Of a stretch of 64,000 nt of DNA, positions 34,944 to 43,822 are shown piece after piece; position 1 is the first letter of the stretch, and each line of letters begins with the position of its first letter. The notes below the pieces were generated by a model. It was given only the letters and a program-made list of their open reading frames with translations, ran no database searches and was not told where the DNA came from. Location: the NCBI GenBank assembly GCA_963720705.1, contig CAVRGJ010000005.1, positions 1 to 64,000 of the forward strand, read 5' to 3'. The position numbers and the translations under genes are program-made. The DNA comes from DASWJZ01 sp963720705. Lineage in GTDB: Bacteria; Pseudomonadota; Alphaproteobacteria; Rhizobiales; Afifellaceae.

Positions 34944-35819
34944 ATGACGATCAAGACTTCCGACTATTGCGTTCGCGCGGGCGAGAAAGTCGACCTTGCG
35001 AGGCGGCCGACGCTAACGAAGCCGGTCTACGCCTCGAAGAAGGAATACGGCTCGCTCCTCGACCAGCACGTCGCACGGCTGAGCGAAGAGCAGCGTCTTC
35101 TCTACGCCTCCGACTCCTTAGCGCTTCTCATCATCATTCAGGGCATGGACAGCGCCGGAAAGGACGGCGTCATCCGCCACGTCATGTCGGGCGTGAACCC
35201 GCAGGGGTGCGAAGTGCACAGCTTCAAGCAGCCGAGCACGGAGGAGCTCCATCACGATTTCCTGTGGCGCTGCCACGCGCGACTGCCGGAGCGCGGCCGG
35301 ATCGGCATCTTCAACCGCTCTTATTACGAGGATGTGCTCGTCGTGCGCGTCCATCCCGAGCTCCTGGCGAATGCAGGGTTCTCGGCGAATGCGGGCGACA
35401 GCAAGAAATTCTGGGCGGAGCGATATCGTTCGATCGTCGATTTCGAGCGGCATGTCGACAAGAACGGCACACGCATCATCAAGCTCTTCCTGCATCTTTC
35501 CGAGGAGGAACAGCGCAAGCGCTTCCTTTCCCGCATCGACGAGCCGGAGAAGAACTGGAAATTCTCGATGCTCGACGTGACCGAGCGGCAATTCTGGAAG
35601 GACTATAGAAAGGCTTACGAGGATTGTCTTTCCGCCACCAGCACTGCGCACGCGCCATGGTTCGTCGTTCCCGCCGACGACAAGGAGAACGCTCGGCTCA
35701 TCGTCTCGGAGATCGTCGTTGAGACGCTTGAGGCCATGCACCTCAGCTATCCGCAAACCAGTCCCGCCCGTCTGAAGGAGCTGCAAGCGATCCGCAAGGA
35801 GCTGGTGAAGCCGGACTAA
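34944..35819 (+). CDS. ppk2: Polyphosphate kinase 2 (polyP:nucleotide phosphotransferase)
   Basis: A 291-residue P-loop kinase that transfers phosphate between polyphosphate and a nucleoside mono- or diphosphate. Walker A is GMDSAGKDG (about residues 66-74). Family motifs that follow are GVNPQGCEVHSFKQP, DFLWRCHARLPERGRIGIFNRSYYEDVL and the lid with ISRKR-like basic residues (EEEQRKRFLSRIDEPEKNWKFS). Sequence alone does not decide whether AMP or ADP is used. A GTG at 34917 is an alternative start. It stands alone, with a convergent glyoxalase gene next to it. Confidence 0.9.
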   Translation: MTIKTSDYCVRAGEKVDLARRPTLTKPVYASKKEYGSLLDQHVARLSEEQRLLYASDSLALLIIIQGMDSAGKDGVIRHVMSGVNPQGCEVHSFKQPSTEELHHDFLWRCHARLPERGRIGIFNRSYYEDVLVVRVHPELLANAGFSANAGDSKKFWAERYRSIVDFERHVDKNGTRIIKLFLHLSEEEQRKRFLSRIDEPEKNWKFSMLDVTERQFWKDYRKAYEDCLSATSTAHAPWFVVPADDKENARLIVSEIVVETLEAMHLSYPQTSPARLKELQAIRKELVKPD

Positions 35820-35850
35820 AAACGGCGGCCGCGGTCCCTATGGCGCCAGC

Positions 35851-36282
35851 TCACCCCGCGCTTAGCCGCTTCAGCGCAGCATTCTGCATGCTGGCGGGAT
35901 CCATCTGCATCAGCTCGATGCGGTTGCCGTCGGGATCCTCGATCCAGGCCTGCAGATTGCCGTCGGCACCCATTTGTTTTTCCCGCGCGATCGGAACGCC
36001 TGCCCTGGTCAACTCTTCGAGCGTGCTGTCGAGGCTGTCGACCTCAAGGCAGAGGTGATTGAGCCCGTTCGCCTCGCGGCCCGGGGCGCGGTCGCCAACC
36101 GCATCTGGAAAGAGCTCGACATACTGCGTGTCCGTCACGCGCAGATACATGAGCCAGAGCTTGCCGTCGCGGTTAAGCCGGAACATCTCCTTGAAGCCGA
36201 GCTTGTCGCGGTAGAAATCCAAAGTGCGGTCGATGTCCTTCACGCGGATTGCGACGTGGCCGATGCCGACGATGTTCTTCAT
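35851..36282 (-). CDS. Glyoxalase I-like (VOC superfamily) protein
   Basis: A 143-residue protein with the paired beta-alpha-beta-beta-beta units of the VOC fold. Possible metal ligands are His9 (GIGHVAIRV), Glu56 in QYVELFP, His77 (LNHLCLEV) and Glu123 in GNRIELMQ, as in glyoxalase I. It would act on a glutathione hemithioacetal if it is a true lactoylglutathione lyase, but other VOC functions cannot be excluded. The ATG at 36282 gives a normal length. Confidence 0.75.
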   Translation of the reverse strand: MKNIVGIGHVAIRVKDIDRTLDFYRDKLGFKEMFRLNRDGKLWLMYLRVTDTQYVELFPDAVGDRAPGREANGLNHLCLEVDSLDSTLEELTRAGVPIAREKQMGADGNLQAWIEDPDGNRIELMQMDPASMQNAALKRLSAG

Positions 36283-36947
36283 GCTCTTTGCCTCGACAAG
36301 GTTCCCTGGCGCGTTCGGAGCCACCCGTAATTCTTGAACACGGGCGCCGACCTCGGCGCCGCTCCTGATCTCCTACTCCACCCGCATCCTCGATGCCGCC
36401 GATCTCTTCGGTCTTTTTGCACGCCCTCCGCGGGGCTGCCGGATGGTCGACAGGCGGCCGCGATGGCGTCTTCAATCAAGAAGAGAGCGGCAGGCTCAAG
36501 CGCCCGCAAGTCGTATCGTATCCGAAACCATCGCACTTGGACCCTGGTCTGGCGCCAGCCCATTGTCGTTCCAGAGCACGTTTCCAGGGCAGCGACGCAG
36601 GCGGGTCGCCGCAACAAAAGCCCTCGATTTCGTGCCGAACGGGGCGGTGGAAACCGATCTCCCTTCGCCTGCGCTAGTGGCCATTCTGCACATTTCGGTT
36701 GCACCAAGCGACGTCTGGTTAGGTCCGCGTAAGTCACAGTTTAGAAAGGATATTTTCCGCCGCCAACTTCAAAGGCGACCGATCTATTTATTTCTTCCTC
36801 AACCTTTTATTGCGGTACTGCGCGGCAACCTAAGAGCAACATCGAAGCGCGCCGGGGGGCTAGTCCGTTGAGATTCTTTGCCGACGAACCTTGCGCCGGC
36901 GGCCGCCCTTGCCGGCCTGCAAGCGGCCCGAGATCGGCTGAGCCGCG
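36283..36947. other. 665-base intergenic stretch without a supported gene
   Basis: Several short frames overlap here, none with recognisable domains or a good ribosome-binding site. The region separates the glyoxalase-like gene from the large hybrid kinase and should hold the kinase promoter. Confidence 0.45.
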
Positions 36948-39900
36948 ATGACGATTCTCTTCCTGCTCCTCGGCATGTCGTGCAACCTGCTGATCCTGGT
37001 CGGTCTGACCTATCTGTTGAGCCGGCTCGAGGTGGCAAGGCCGGCGTTCCGCACGGCACTTTGGGGCGGCCCGTTCGGCGTGGCGATGGGTGGCATCGCC
37101 GTCATCCTGATGCTCGCGTCATTCGAAGCGCGAGGGGGGTTCCTTCTCCATCTCAGCAGCGCCCCGCTCGTGATGGCCGGCCTTCTCGGTGGTCCGCTCG
37201 CTGCAATCATCGCAGCTGCACTGGCGACATCCGTGCGCTTGGCAATGGGCGGTGCGAACCATGTCTTGATCGGCATGATCATGCCGTTGTTCGCGGCGTT
37301 CGGCGTCGTGGCCTGGGCAATGGGCATTGGAACCTCGCTCCGAGGTCTGCTCGCAATCGGCGTGGCGCTCGCAATGCTGCGCCCCATGCTCATCCTCATC
37401 ACGCGGTGGACCGGCTGGCTCGATCCGGCCGCCGCGCATTCCTTGTTCACCGACATCCTCCCCTTCACTTCGCTCTTCTATCCCGCCGGCGTCGTCGCAA
37501 TGGGGAGCCTTCTGCGCTTCGAGGGTAGGCGTGCAGGCCAGACGGCGGGCCTGCGTAGCGAGCTCCGCGAACTGGCGGAGCGTGACGCGCGCTATAGCGC
37601 GATCTTCGAGTCCTCCAGTGTTGCCATGATTTGGATGGAGAAGGACGGACGCATCCTCAGCGCAAACCAGAGCATGTGCGACTTCATCGGGCACACTGCC
37701 TGCGAGCTGGAGGTGATGCGCTACGAGGACCTGCTCGCACCGGAGGACCGCGAAGACTATTTCCGCGTCCGCGCAGAACAAGCCGCGACCGGCCTGCCGC
37801 CCAAGGACAGCGTGCGGCGCTATCGCCGCAAAGACGGCACGTGCGCATGGGGGCTCCGCTCGACGGCAGTGGTCCGTTCGAATGCGGACGAGTCCACGTA
37901 CAAGTTCGTGATGATCCAGGACATCACCGAGCAGAAGAACGGCGAGGAAAAGATCCGCTTCCAGGCGGAGCTGTTGGAATCCGTCGAAGAAGCGGTGATC
38001 GCGACCGACATGAACGGGTCGATCATCTTCTGGAACCGCTTCGCCGAAAAGCTTTGCGGATGGTCGGCGCGCGTGGTGTCGGGGCGCAACATCGTCGCGC
38101 TGCTGCCGTCCATCAAAGGGCAGTTCGAGGCCACCGATCTCCGCGCCCGCCTCGCGGCCGGCGAAAGCTGGTCAGGGGACCTCGTGCTGGAACGCCGAGA
38201 CGCGTCCACGATTCTCCTCCACGCCTCGTGTTCGCCGGTGAAGAACGAGCATGGCACCCCCGTCGCCATCGTCACTGTGGCGACCGATATCACCGAAGAA
38301 AGGCGCTCGCAGCTCGCGCTTCTCGAAGAGCAACGCACGCTCGCGGTTCTGAACCGCACAGCCGGAAAGCTGAATGCCGAGCTCGACCTCAGCGCACTGA
38401 TGCAGGCCGTGATCGACGCAAGCGTCGAGCTGATCGGCGCCGAGTTCGGCGCGCTTTTCTCCGGCAAGCGGCGACAAGACGACCATTTCGAGCTCTACGC
38501 GCTCTCCGGAATCGACCGCCAGTCCTTCGAGGCGCTGCCTCTGCCGATCGAGGACGAGGTCGTCGGGCCCATTCTCAACGACGAGAAAATCTTCCGCTGG
38601 GAGGACATCACCCAGGATTCGAAATACGCTGAGGCGCTCGCCGGCCATCCGCTCCAGGCTGGCGCATCGCTGGTCCGCAGCTATCTCGCAGTTCCGCTGA
38701 TCGCGCGTTCAGGCAGGGTGATCGGCGCACTGTTCTTCGGCCACAAGGAGCCGGGTGTCTTCAACGAACGGTCCGAGCGGCTGATCGAAGGCATCGCCTC
38801 GCACGCCACGATTGCGATCGAGAAGGCCAGCCTCTTCGAGGCCGCACAGCAGGAAATCGAGACGCGCAGGAAGGCGGAGGAATCGCTCAACAAGAGCGAA
38901 GCGCGCTTCCGCGAATTTGCCGAGGTCGGCTCGGATCTCATGTGGGAAACCGACCAGCGCTTTCGTATCGCCGCGATCGTCGGGGACTCCCGCGCGGTCT
39001 TCGGCATGCCGGAAGAAGAGCTGATCGGGCGCACCGCGTGGGAGATCGCCAAGGCCGACGTGAAGGCGCCGGAATGGAAGCAGCACGTTCTTGACCACGA
39101 GACACGCCAACCATTCAGGAACTTTGAATATCAGATTGCCGACCGGAACGGCGCCACGCGCTGGATATCGACGAACGGCCGCCCGTATTTCGACGCGCAC
39201 GGCAATTTCCTCGGCTTCCGCGGCGCCTCGACGAACATCGCCGGACGCAAGCACGCCGAGGCCAAGCTGGCATCGAGCGCGCGGCAGCAGCAGGCGGCTG
39301 CAGTTTTGAGCCAGCTCGCGCTTCAGGGCGTGCCGCGCGAAGACCTGTATCAGGTCGCCGTGGACCTCGTCGCTCGGACGCTCGCAGTCGAATTGGTCGG
39401 GATTCTCGAGCTTTCCGCCGACAAGCGCGTGCTCAGACTGCGCGCCGGCAACGGCTGGCCGGCGCAATCGGTCAACATCCGCGCCGTGCCCGTCGACTAT
39501 TGCCCGCCGCTTGCGCGCGGTATCAATTCGGACGTGCCGGTGCATTTCTCGCGGCGCAATTTCAACCTCATCCCCGGACTGCAGAACGACAAGGGCTCGG
39601 GCGTTGCCCTGCCGATCGGCGAGAAGGCGCTCCGCATCGGCGTCATCGTCGTGTGCTCCGACGGATTCCGCGCCTTCAGCGAGACCGACATCAACTTCCT
39701 GAGAGCGGTCTCATTCGTGCTCGCGGCCGATGCCGAGCAGCGCAAGTCGGCGGCAACGCTGCACCTCAGGGACCGTGCGCTGGAGGCGATCGGCGAAGGC
39801 ATCATGATCACCGACGCGGCGGAGTTCGACACGCCGATCACTTATGTCAATCCGGCGTTCGAGCGTCTGACCGGCTACAGTAAGGAAGAGGCGCTCGGCC

Positions 39901-41258
39901 GCAATGCGCGCTTCCTGCAGGGCGCCGAGACCGATACGAACCTCGTGCAGACGATACGCGCGGCGGTCGAAGGCGAAACGCTGTTCCGCGGCTCCATCCT
40001 CAACTATCGCAAGGATGGGCAAGACTTCTGGAACAACCTCACGATTTCCCCGATCCGCGACGACGGCGGCACGACGACGCACTTCGTCGGCGTCCTCTCC
40101 GACGAAACCGAACGCGTCCAGATGGCATCGCAGCTTCGCCAGGCGCAGAAGATGGAAGCGCTCGGCCACCTGACCGGCGGCGTCGCGCACGATTTCAACA
40201 ATCTGCTCGCGGTGATCCTCGGCAACTCGGAGATTCTCTACGAAGAGATCACAGATCCGGAGCTCAAGACGACCGCCGAGCTGGTGATGACGACCGCGGA
40301 GAAGGGTGCCGATTTGACGCAGCGCCTGCTTGCATTCGGGCGCCGACAGGCACTGCACCCCGAATCGCTCGATCTCGGCGCGGCGATCGAATCGTTCTCC
40401 GACATGCTCCACCGCTCGCTCGGCCTTCACATCACGCTCGAGACGCGCTCCACCGCCGACAAGCCGGCCTATGTCGACCGGGGGCTCTTCGAATCGGCGA
40501 TCCTCAACCTCGTGCTTAACGCGCGCGACGCAATGGCGAACGGTGGCGTCCTCAGCATCGACACGGCGATCGTCGAGACGGCGGAAGGATGGGCGAGGGA
40601 TCTGAAGCCGGGAGCCTATGTCTGCGTGACGGTGAAAGACACCGGCGTCGGCATGGAAAAGGACGTGCTCGATCGCGCCTTCGATCCCTTCTTCACGACC
40701 AAGGGTGTCGGCAAGGGTTCCGGCATGGGCCTCTCCATGGTCTATGGATTCGCCAAGCAGTCCGGCGGCCATGTGGCCATTGAAAGCCAGCCCGGGCGCG
40801 GGACGACGGTCTACGTCTATCTTCCGGTCGCGCAGAAGGCCAAGGCCGCGAAGCGGATCGAGACGCGCAGCGATCATCCGACGGCAGGCGGTCACGAGAA
40901 GATCCTTCTGGTCGAGGACGAGCCGCATGTCCGCCGCTTCGTCTCCACCCAGCTTGCCGGCCTCGGCTATTCCGTGGTCGAGGCCGACGCCGGCGCGCCG
41001 GCGCTCGATATCCTGCGCTCCACGCCCGACTTCGACCTCTTGTTCACCGATCTTCTGATGCCCGGCGGGATGAGCGGGTTCGACCTGGTACAGCGCGCGC
41101 GCGAATTTGCGCCGCACCTGAAGGTGCTCCTCACCACGGGCTATGCGGCCGAAACGGACAGCATGCTCGCAGACGTGAAGGACCCGATCCTGAAGAAACC
41201 TTACAAGAAGCAGCAGCTCGCCGAGGCGCTGCGAACCGTGCTCGAGAAGGCCGCCTAA
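36948..41258 (+). CDS. Large hybrid sensor histidine kinase with 5TM, PAS, GAF and LOV-like domains
   Basis: A 1436-residue membrane-anchored hybrid kinase. Residues 1-190 are a multi-helix membrane module similar to 5TMR-LYT. PAS domains lie at about 211-335, 335-450 and 650-770. GAF domains lie at about 460-625 and 780-930. A LOV-like PAS is at 943-1060. The kinase core follows: H-box GGVAHDFNNLL with phospho-His1081, N-box LNLVLNARDAM, G1 DTGVGM, F-box PFFTT and G2 GSGMGLS. A receiver with Asp1368 (FTDLLMP) closes the protein. In the LOV-like domain the reactive Cys is Ala987 (GRNARFLQG) and the signalling Gln is Leu1050. It is the first gene of a signalling cluster. Confidence 0.92.
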   Translation: MTILFLLLGMSCNLLILVGLTYLLSRLEVARPAFRTALWGGPFGVAMGGIAVILMLASFEARGGFLLHLSSAPLVMAGLLGGPLAAIIAAALATSVRLAMGGANHVLIGMIMPLFAAFGVVAWAMGIGTSLRGLLAIGVALAMLRPMLILITRWTGWLDPAAAHSLFTDILPFTSLFYPAGVVAMGSLLRFEGRRAGQTAGLRSELRELAERDARYSAIFESSSVAMIWMEKDGRILSANQSMCDFIGHTACELEVMRYEDLLAPEDREDYFRVRAEQAATGLPPKDSVRRYRRKDGTCAWGLRSTAVVRSNADESTYKFVMIQDITEQKNGEEKIRFQAELLESVEEAVIATDMNGSIIFWNRFAEKLCGWSARVVSGRNIVALLPSIKGQFEATDLRARLAAGESWSGDLVLERRDASTILLHASCSPVKNEHGTPVAIVTVATDITEERRSQLALLEEQRTLAVLNRTAGKLNAELDLSALMQAVIDASVELIGAEFGALFSGKRRQDDHFELYALSGIDRQSFEALPLPIEDEVVGPILNDEKIFRWEDITQDSKYAEALAGHPLQAGASLVRSYLAVPLIARSGRVIGALFFGHKEPGVFNERSERLIEGIASHATIAIEKASLFEAAQQEIETRRKAEESLNKSEARFREFAEVGSDLMWETDQRFRIAAIVGDSRAVFGMPEEELIGRTAWEIAKADVKAPEWKQHVLDHETRQPFRNFEYQIADRNGATRWISTNGRPYFDAHGNFLGFRGASTNIAGRKHAEAKLASSARQQQAAAVLSQLALQGVPREDLYQVAVDLVARTLAVELVGILELSADKRVLRLRAGNGWPAQSVNIRAVPVDYCPPLARGINSDVPVHFSRRNFNLIPGLQNDKGSGVALPIGEKALRIGVIVVCSDGFRAFSETDINFLRAVSFVLAADAEQRKSAATLHLRDRALEAIGEGIMITDAAEFDTPITYVNPAFERLTGYSKEEALGRNARFLQGAETDTNLVQTIRAAVEGETLFRGSILNYRKDGQDFWNNLTISPIRDDGGTTTHFVGVLSDETERVQMASQLRQAQKMEALGHLTGGVAHDFNNLLAVILGNSEILYEEITDPELKTTAELVMTTAEKGADLTQRLLAFGRRQALHPESLDLGAAIESFSDMLHRSLGLHITLETRSTADKPAYVDRGLFESAILNLVLNARDAMANGGVLSIDTAIVETAEGWARDLKPGAYVCVTVKDTGVGMEKDVLDRAFDPFFTTKGVGKGSGMGLSMVYGFAKQSGGHVAIESQPGRGTTVYVYLPVAQKAKAAKRIETRSDHPTAGGHEKILLVEDEPHVRRFVSTQLAGLGYSVVEADAGAPALDILRSTPDFDLLFTDLLMPGGMSGFDLVQRAREFAPHLKVLLTTGYAAETDSMLADVKDPILKKPYKKQQLAEALRTVLEKAA

Positions 41259-41378
41259 GGCGGTCTCGGGGCGGGCGGCACTTTGGTCAGGTCTGTTAAG
41301 GTTTTCCCGTCATTCTGAAGCGGTGAAAGCGCGGGCCGCGTGCAAGGATCCGCGCTCCAGGAGTAATGGAGGCCGTCC

Positions 41379-41837
41379 GTGTCCGAATCAGGCCAGCAGG
41401 CGGATACCGCCGCTGCTGCGCAGACGCCTGCGTCCCCGCAGCGAAACTGTTTTGTCATCGATGACGACGCCGGCATTTGCAAAGCGCTGTCATTTACGTT
41501 GCGGAGGCTCGGTTTCGCGACCAGCGAGATCGCTACGCCGGACGGGTTGGAAGCGGCGATCGAGACACAGGTCCCCGATCTCATCTTCCTCGACCTCGGT
41601 CTCGGTCAGGCGGGCGCCATGGATATCCTGCCGATCCTCTCGCAGCACGGCTACGAAGGCCCGATCCAGCTCATGAGCGGCCGCAGCCAGGCCGTCCTCG
41701 ACGAGATCGTCGCGGTCGGCGAGGAGTTTGGGTTGACGATGCTGCCGGCTCTCGAGAAGCCGTTCCGTATGGGTGTCGTCAAGGAGCTCGTCGCCGGCCT
41801 CGGATTCGCCGCGCCCGAAGGGGCGCCTGCCGCCTAG
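41379..41837 (+). CDS. Single-domain response regulator (receiver only)
   Basis: A 152-residue receiver without output domain. Acidic pocket residues are in FVIDDD, phospho-acceptor Asp72 in DLIFLDLG, and the conserved Lys in LEKPFR. The segment between (IQLMSGRSQAVLDEIVAVGEEFGLTML) closely resembles that of the REC-EAL protein at 45204-46421. The GTG start at 41379 has GGAGG seven bases upstream. It follows the hybrid kinase by 120 bases and probably shuttles phosphate within the cluster. Confidence 0.9.
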   Translation: MSESGQQADTAAAAQTPASPQRNCFVIDDDAGICKALSFTLRRLGFATSEIATPDGLEAAIETQVPDLIFLDLGLGQAGAMDILPILSQHGYEGPIQLMSGRSQAVLDEIVAVGEEFGLTMLPALEKPFRMGVVKELVAGLGFAAPEGAPAA

Positions 41838-42124
41838 CCTGCAGCGGCCCGTTGCGACGGCGCTGACATACGCGCGGGCCGCGCACCGCCCCCAATCTTT
41901 GCCGTGGGCGGCGCCAGAAGCCGACGGAATTCCGTTTTCGGTGCAAAACCAACGTGTTGCGCCCGTGCCTCAGCTCGCCGGCGTCCGTAACGCTAAACTG
42001 AAAATTAGGGATTAAGGGCTGTACTGCTTTTGGGCTGGTCGGTTCTTGCTTTTCCTAGGGGAGAGCCGCGCGCAGGCCGTCCCGTAGTCGCTCAAGACCG
42101 CAGGCTTGCGGGGGACAATCGCCG

Positions 42125-43783
42125 ATGTCACGCGCAGAATTCGCGAAGTTTGGGGACGCCGCGGCGGCAAAGTCGCCGTTGCCGCAGCCAACTCCGCCGG
42201 TCGAGCAGCCTCCGCAGCCCGACCGCGAGTCCTTTGCGGCGCAAGACATACGCGTTCTGCTTTTCGACGAAGACCCGGCTTCAGCCGCGACGATCCGCGG
42301 AGTGCTGTACGAGGCGCTCGGCGATCGGTCGGCCTGTGATTGGGTCAGCGACCGCGATGAGGCAACAGAGCGTATCCGGCTGGGCGAATATGACGTTCAC
42401 CTTTGCGTCGACGGCCCGCGGGGCGGCGACGCGCTGGCGCTCGTGCGCGCAAGCGTCGACGCCGGCAATATCGCGGCGGTCATCCTGCTCGCACGTGCCG
42501 CCAACGCCGATTTCGATCTGAAGATGGTCGAGGCCGGCGCCGACGACTACCTGATCTTGGACGACCTTACGGCGGACGGGCTGGAGCGCTCTATCCGCCG
42601 CGGGCTGATCCGCCACACTCGCTTCGCCAAGGCCCTGCAGGGAATCGAAGGCCTAACGGGCGAAAAGACACGCCTCAACATACTGCGCGACGCGAACCAT
42701 CAATTCGTCGAGAACGCCTGTCACGATTTCCGCTCGCCGCTCACCGTCATCAAGGAATTCGCCTCGATCATCGAAGAGGGCCTGACCGGCGACATCAACG
42801 AGGAACAGACGGAGTTCCTGCAGATCATCCTCACCCGAGTCGATCAGTTGAGTCAGATGGTCGACGGCATTCTCGACGCGAGCCGGCTGGAATCCGATCT
42901 GATCGGCGTGAAGCGCGAAGAACAGTCGGTCGCAAGTCTGGTGGAGAAGGTTCGGCCCACGCTCGAGCAGAGGGCGGCAGCAAACAACATCGCAATCGCG
43001 TTCGACATTCCGGATTCGCTTCCGCTTGTCTTTGCCGACTCCGAGAGCATCGGCCGCGTCATCGTCAACCTCGGCACAAATGCTGCGAAATACGCGGGTG
43101 AGAACGGCAACATCCGGGTGTGGGCGCGCTATGATCCGCAAACTCACGACGTGACCGTCGGGGTCACCGACAGCGGTCCGGGCATCGCGCCCGAGCACGT
43201 GAAACTGATCTTCGACCGTTTCCATCAGATCCCGGACGACAAGAAACGCGAGAAGGAAGGGTTCGGCCTCGGGCTGCACATCGCGAGCGAGTTCGTCCGC
43301 GTCAATTTCGGCACGCTCACCGTCGAAAGCGAGCCCAAGAAGGGAAGCACCTTCGCTTTTACGCTTCCCGTCTTCGACGTCGACCGCCTCGTTCCCCTCC
43401 ACTTCGACTTCTTGAAGACATCGCGCCACAGCTTCCAGAATGTCGCGATCGCGTTGGCGACGGCCACGGAGACCGACGATGCCTCCTATGGCGACGTCGA
43501 GCGGTTGTTGAACAGGCAGCTGCGGTCCTACGACCTTCTTTTGCGCGTGCGCCCCGGGAACTGGCTCATCTGCGTGGCTTGCGATGAAGGCGAGTTCTCG
43601 CAGATCAGCGACCGCATTCTCGCCGCCTATTCAGAGAGCACCCACGCCCGCCCCGAAAGGCCGCTGCCGGATGTCCGCTTCCGCACGATCGGGACATGGG
43701 CGCTGGCGAGCCGGCCCGAGGCGCTCCGCGACGTCATTCACGGTGTCTACGAACCGGGCGCCGAGCGGCCCGCGCTCCAATAG
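42125..43783 (+). CDS. Histidine kinase with an N-terminal receiver-like domain
   Basis: A soluble 552-residue protein. After a proline-rich leader, residues 42-155 form a receiver-like domain (LLFDEDPASAATI; EYDVHLCVDGPRG) in which the acceptor aspartate seems shifted by one position (Asp96). The kinase part has the H-box NACHDFRSPLTV with His200, then LGTNAAKYA, DSGPGIAPEHV and GFGLGLHIAS. The last 130 residues, with repeated tryptophan- and arginine-rich strands, match no family I know. Kinase and the triple-receiver gene are 39 bases apart. Confidence 0.9.
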   Translation: MSRAEFAKFGDAAAAKSPLPQPTPPVEQPPQPDRESFAAQDIRVLLFDEDPASAATIRGVLYEALGDRSACDWVSDRDEATERIRLGEYDVHLCVDGPRGGDALALVRASVDAGNIAAVILLARAANADFDLKMVEAGADDYLILDDLTADGLERSIRRGLIRHTRFAKALQGIEGLTGEKTRLNILRDANHQFVENACHDFRSPLTVIKEFASIIEEGLTGDINEEQTEFLQIILTRVDQLSQMVDGILDASRLESDLIGVKREEQSVASLVEKVRPTLEQRAAANNIAIAFDIPDSLPLVFADSESIGRVIVNLGTNAAKYAGENGNIRVWARYDPQTHDVTVGVTDSGPGIAPEHVKLIFDRFHQIPDDKKREKEGFGLGLHIASEFVRVNFGTLTVESEPKKGSTFAFTLPVFDVDRLVPLHFDFLKTSRHSFQNVAIALATATETDDASYGDVERLLNRQLRSYDLLLRVRPGNWLICVACDEGEFSQISDRILAAYSESTHARPERPLPDVRFRTIGTWALASRPEALRDVIHGVYEPGAERPALQ

Positions 43784-43822
43784 GCGCGGTCGGGCGACGG
43801 TGGCATTGGGGGAACAACGGTC

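Noticed and set aside
36279..36947. Several overlapping short frames before the hybrid kinase
   Set aside because: No recognisable domain or start signals; treated as intergenic.
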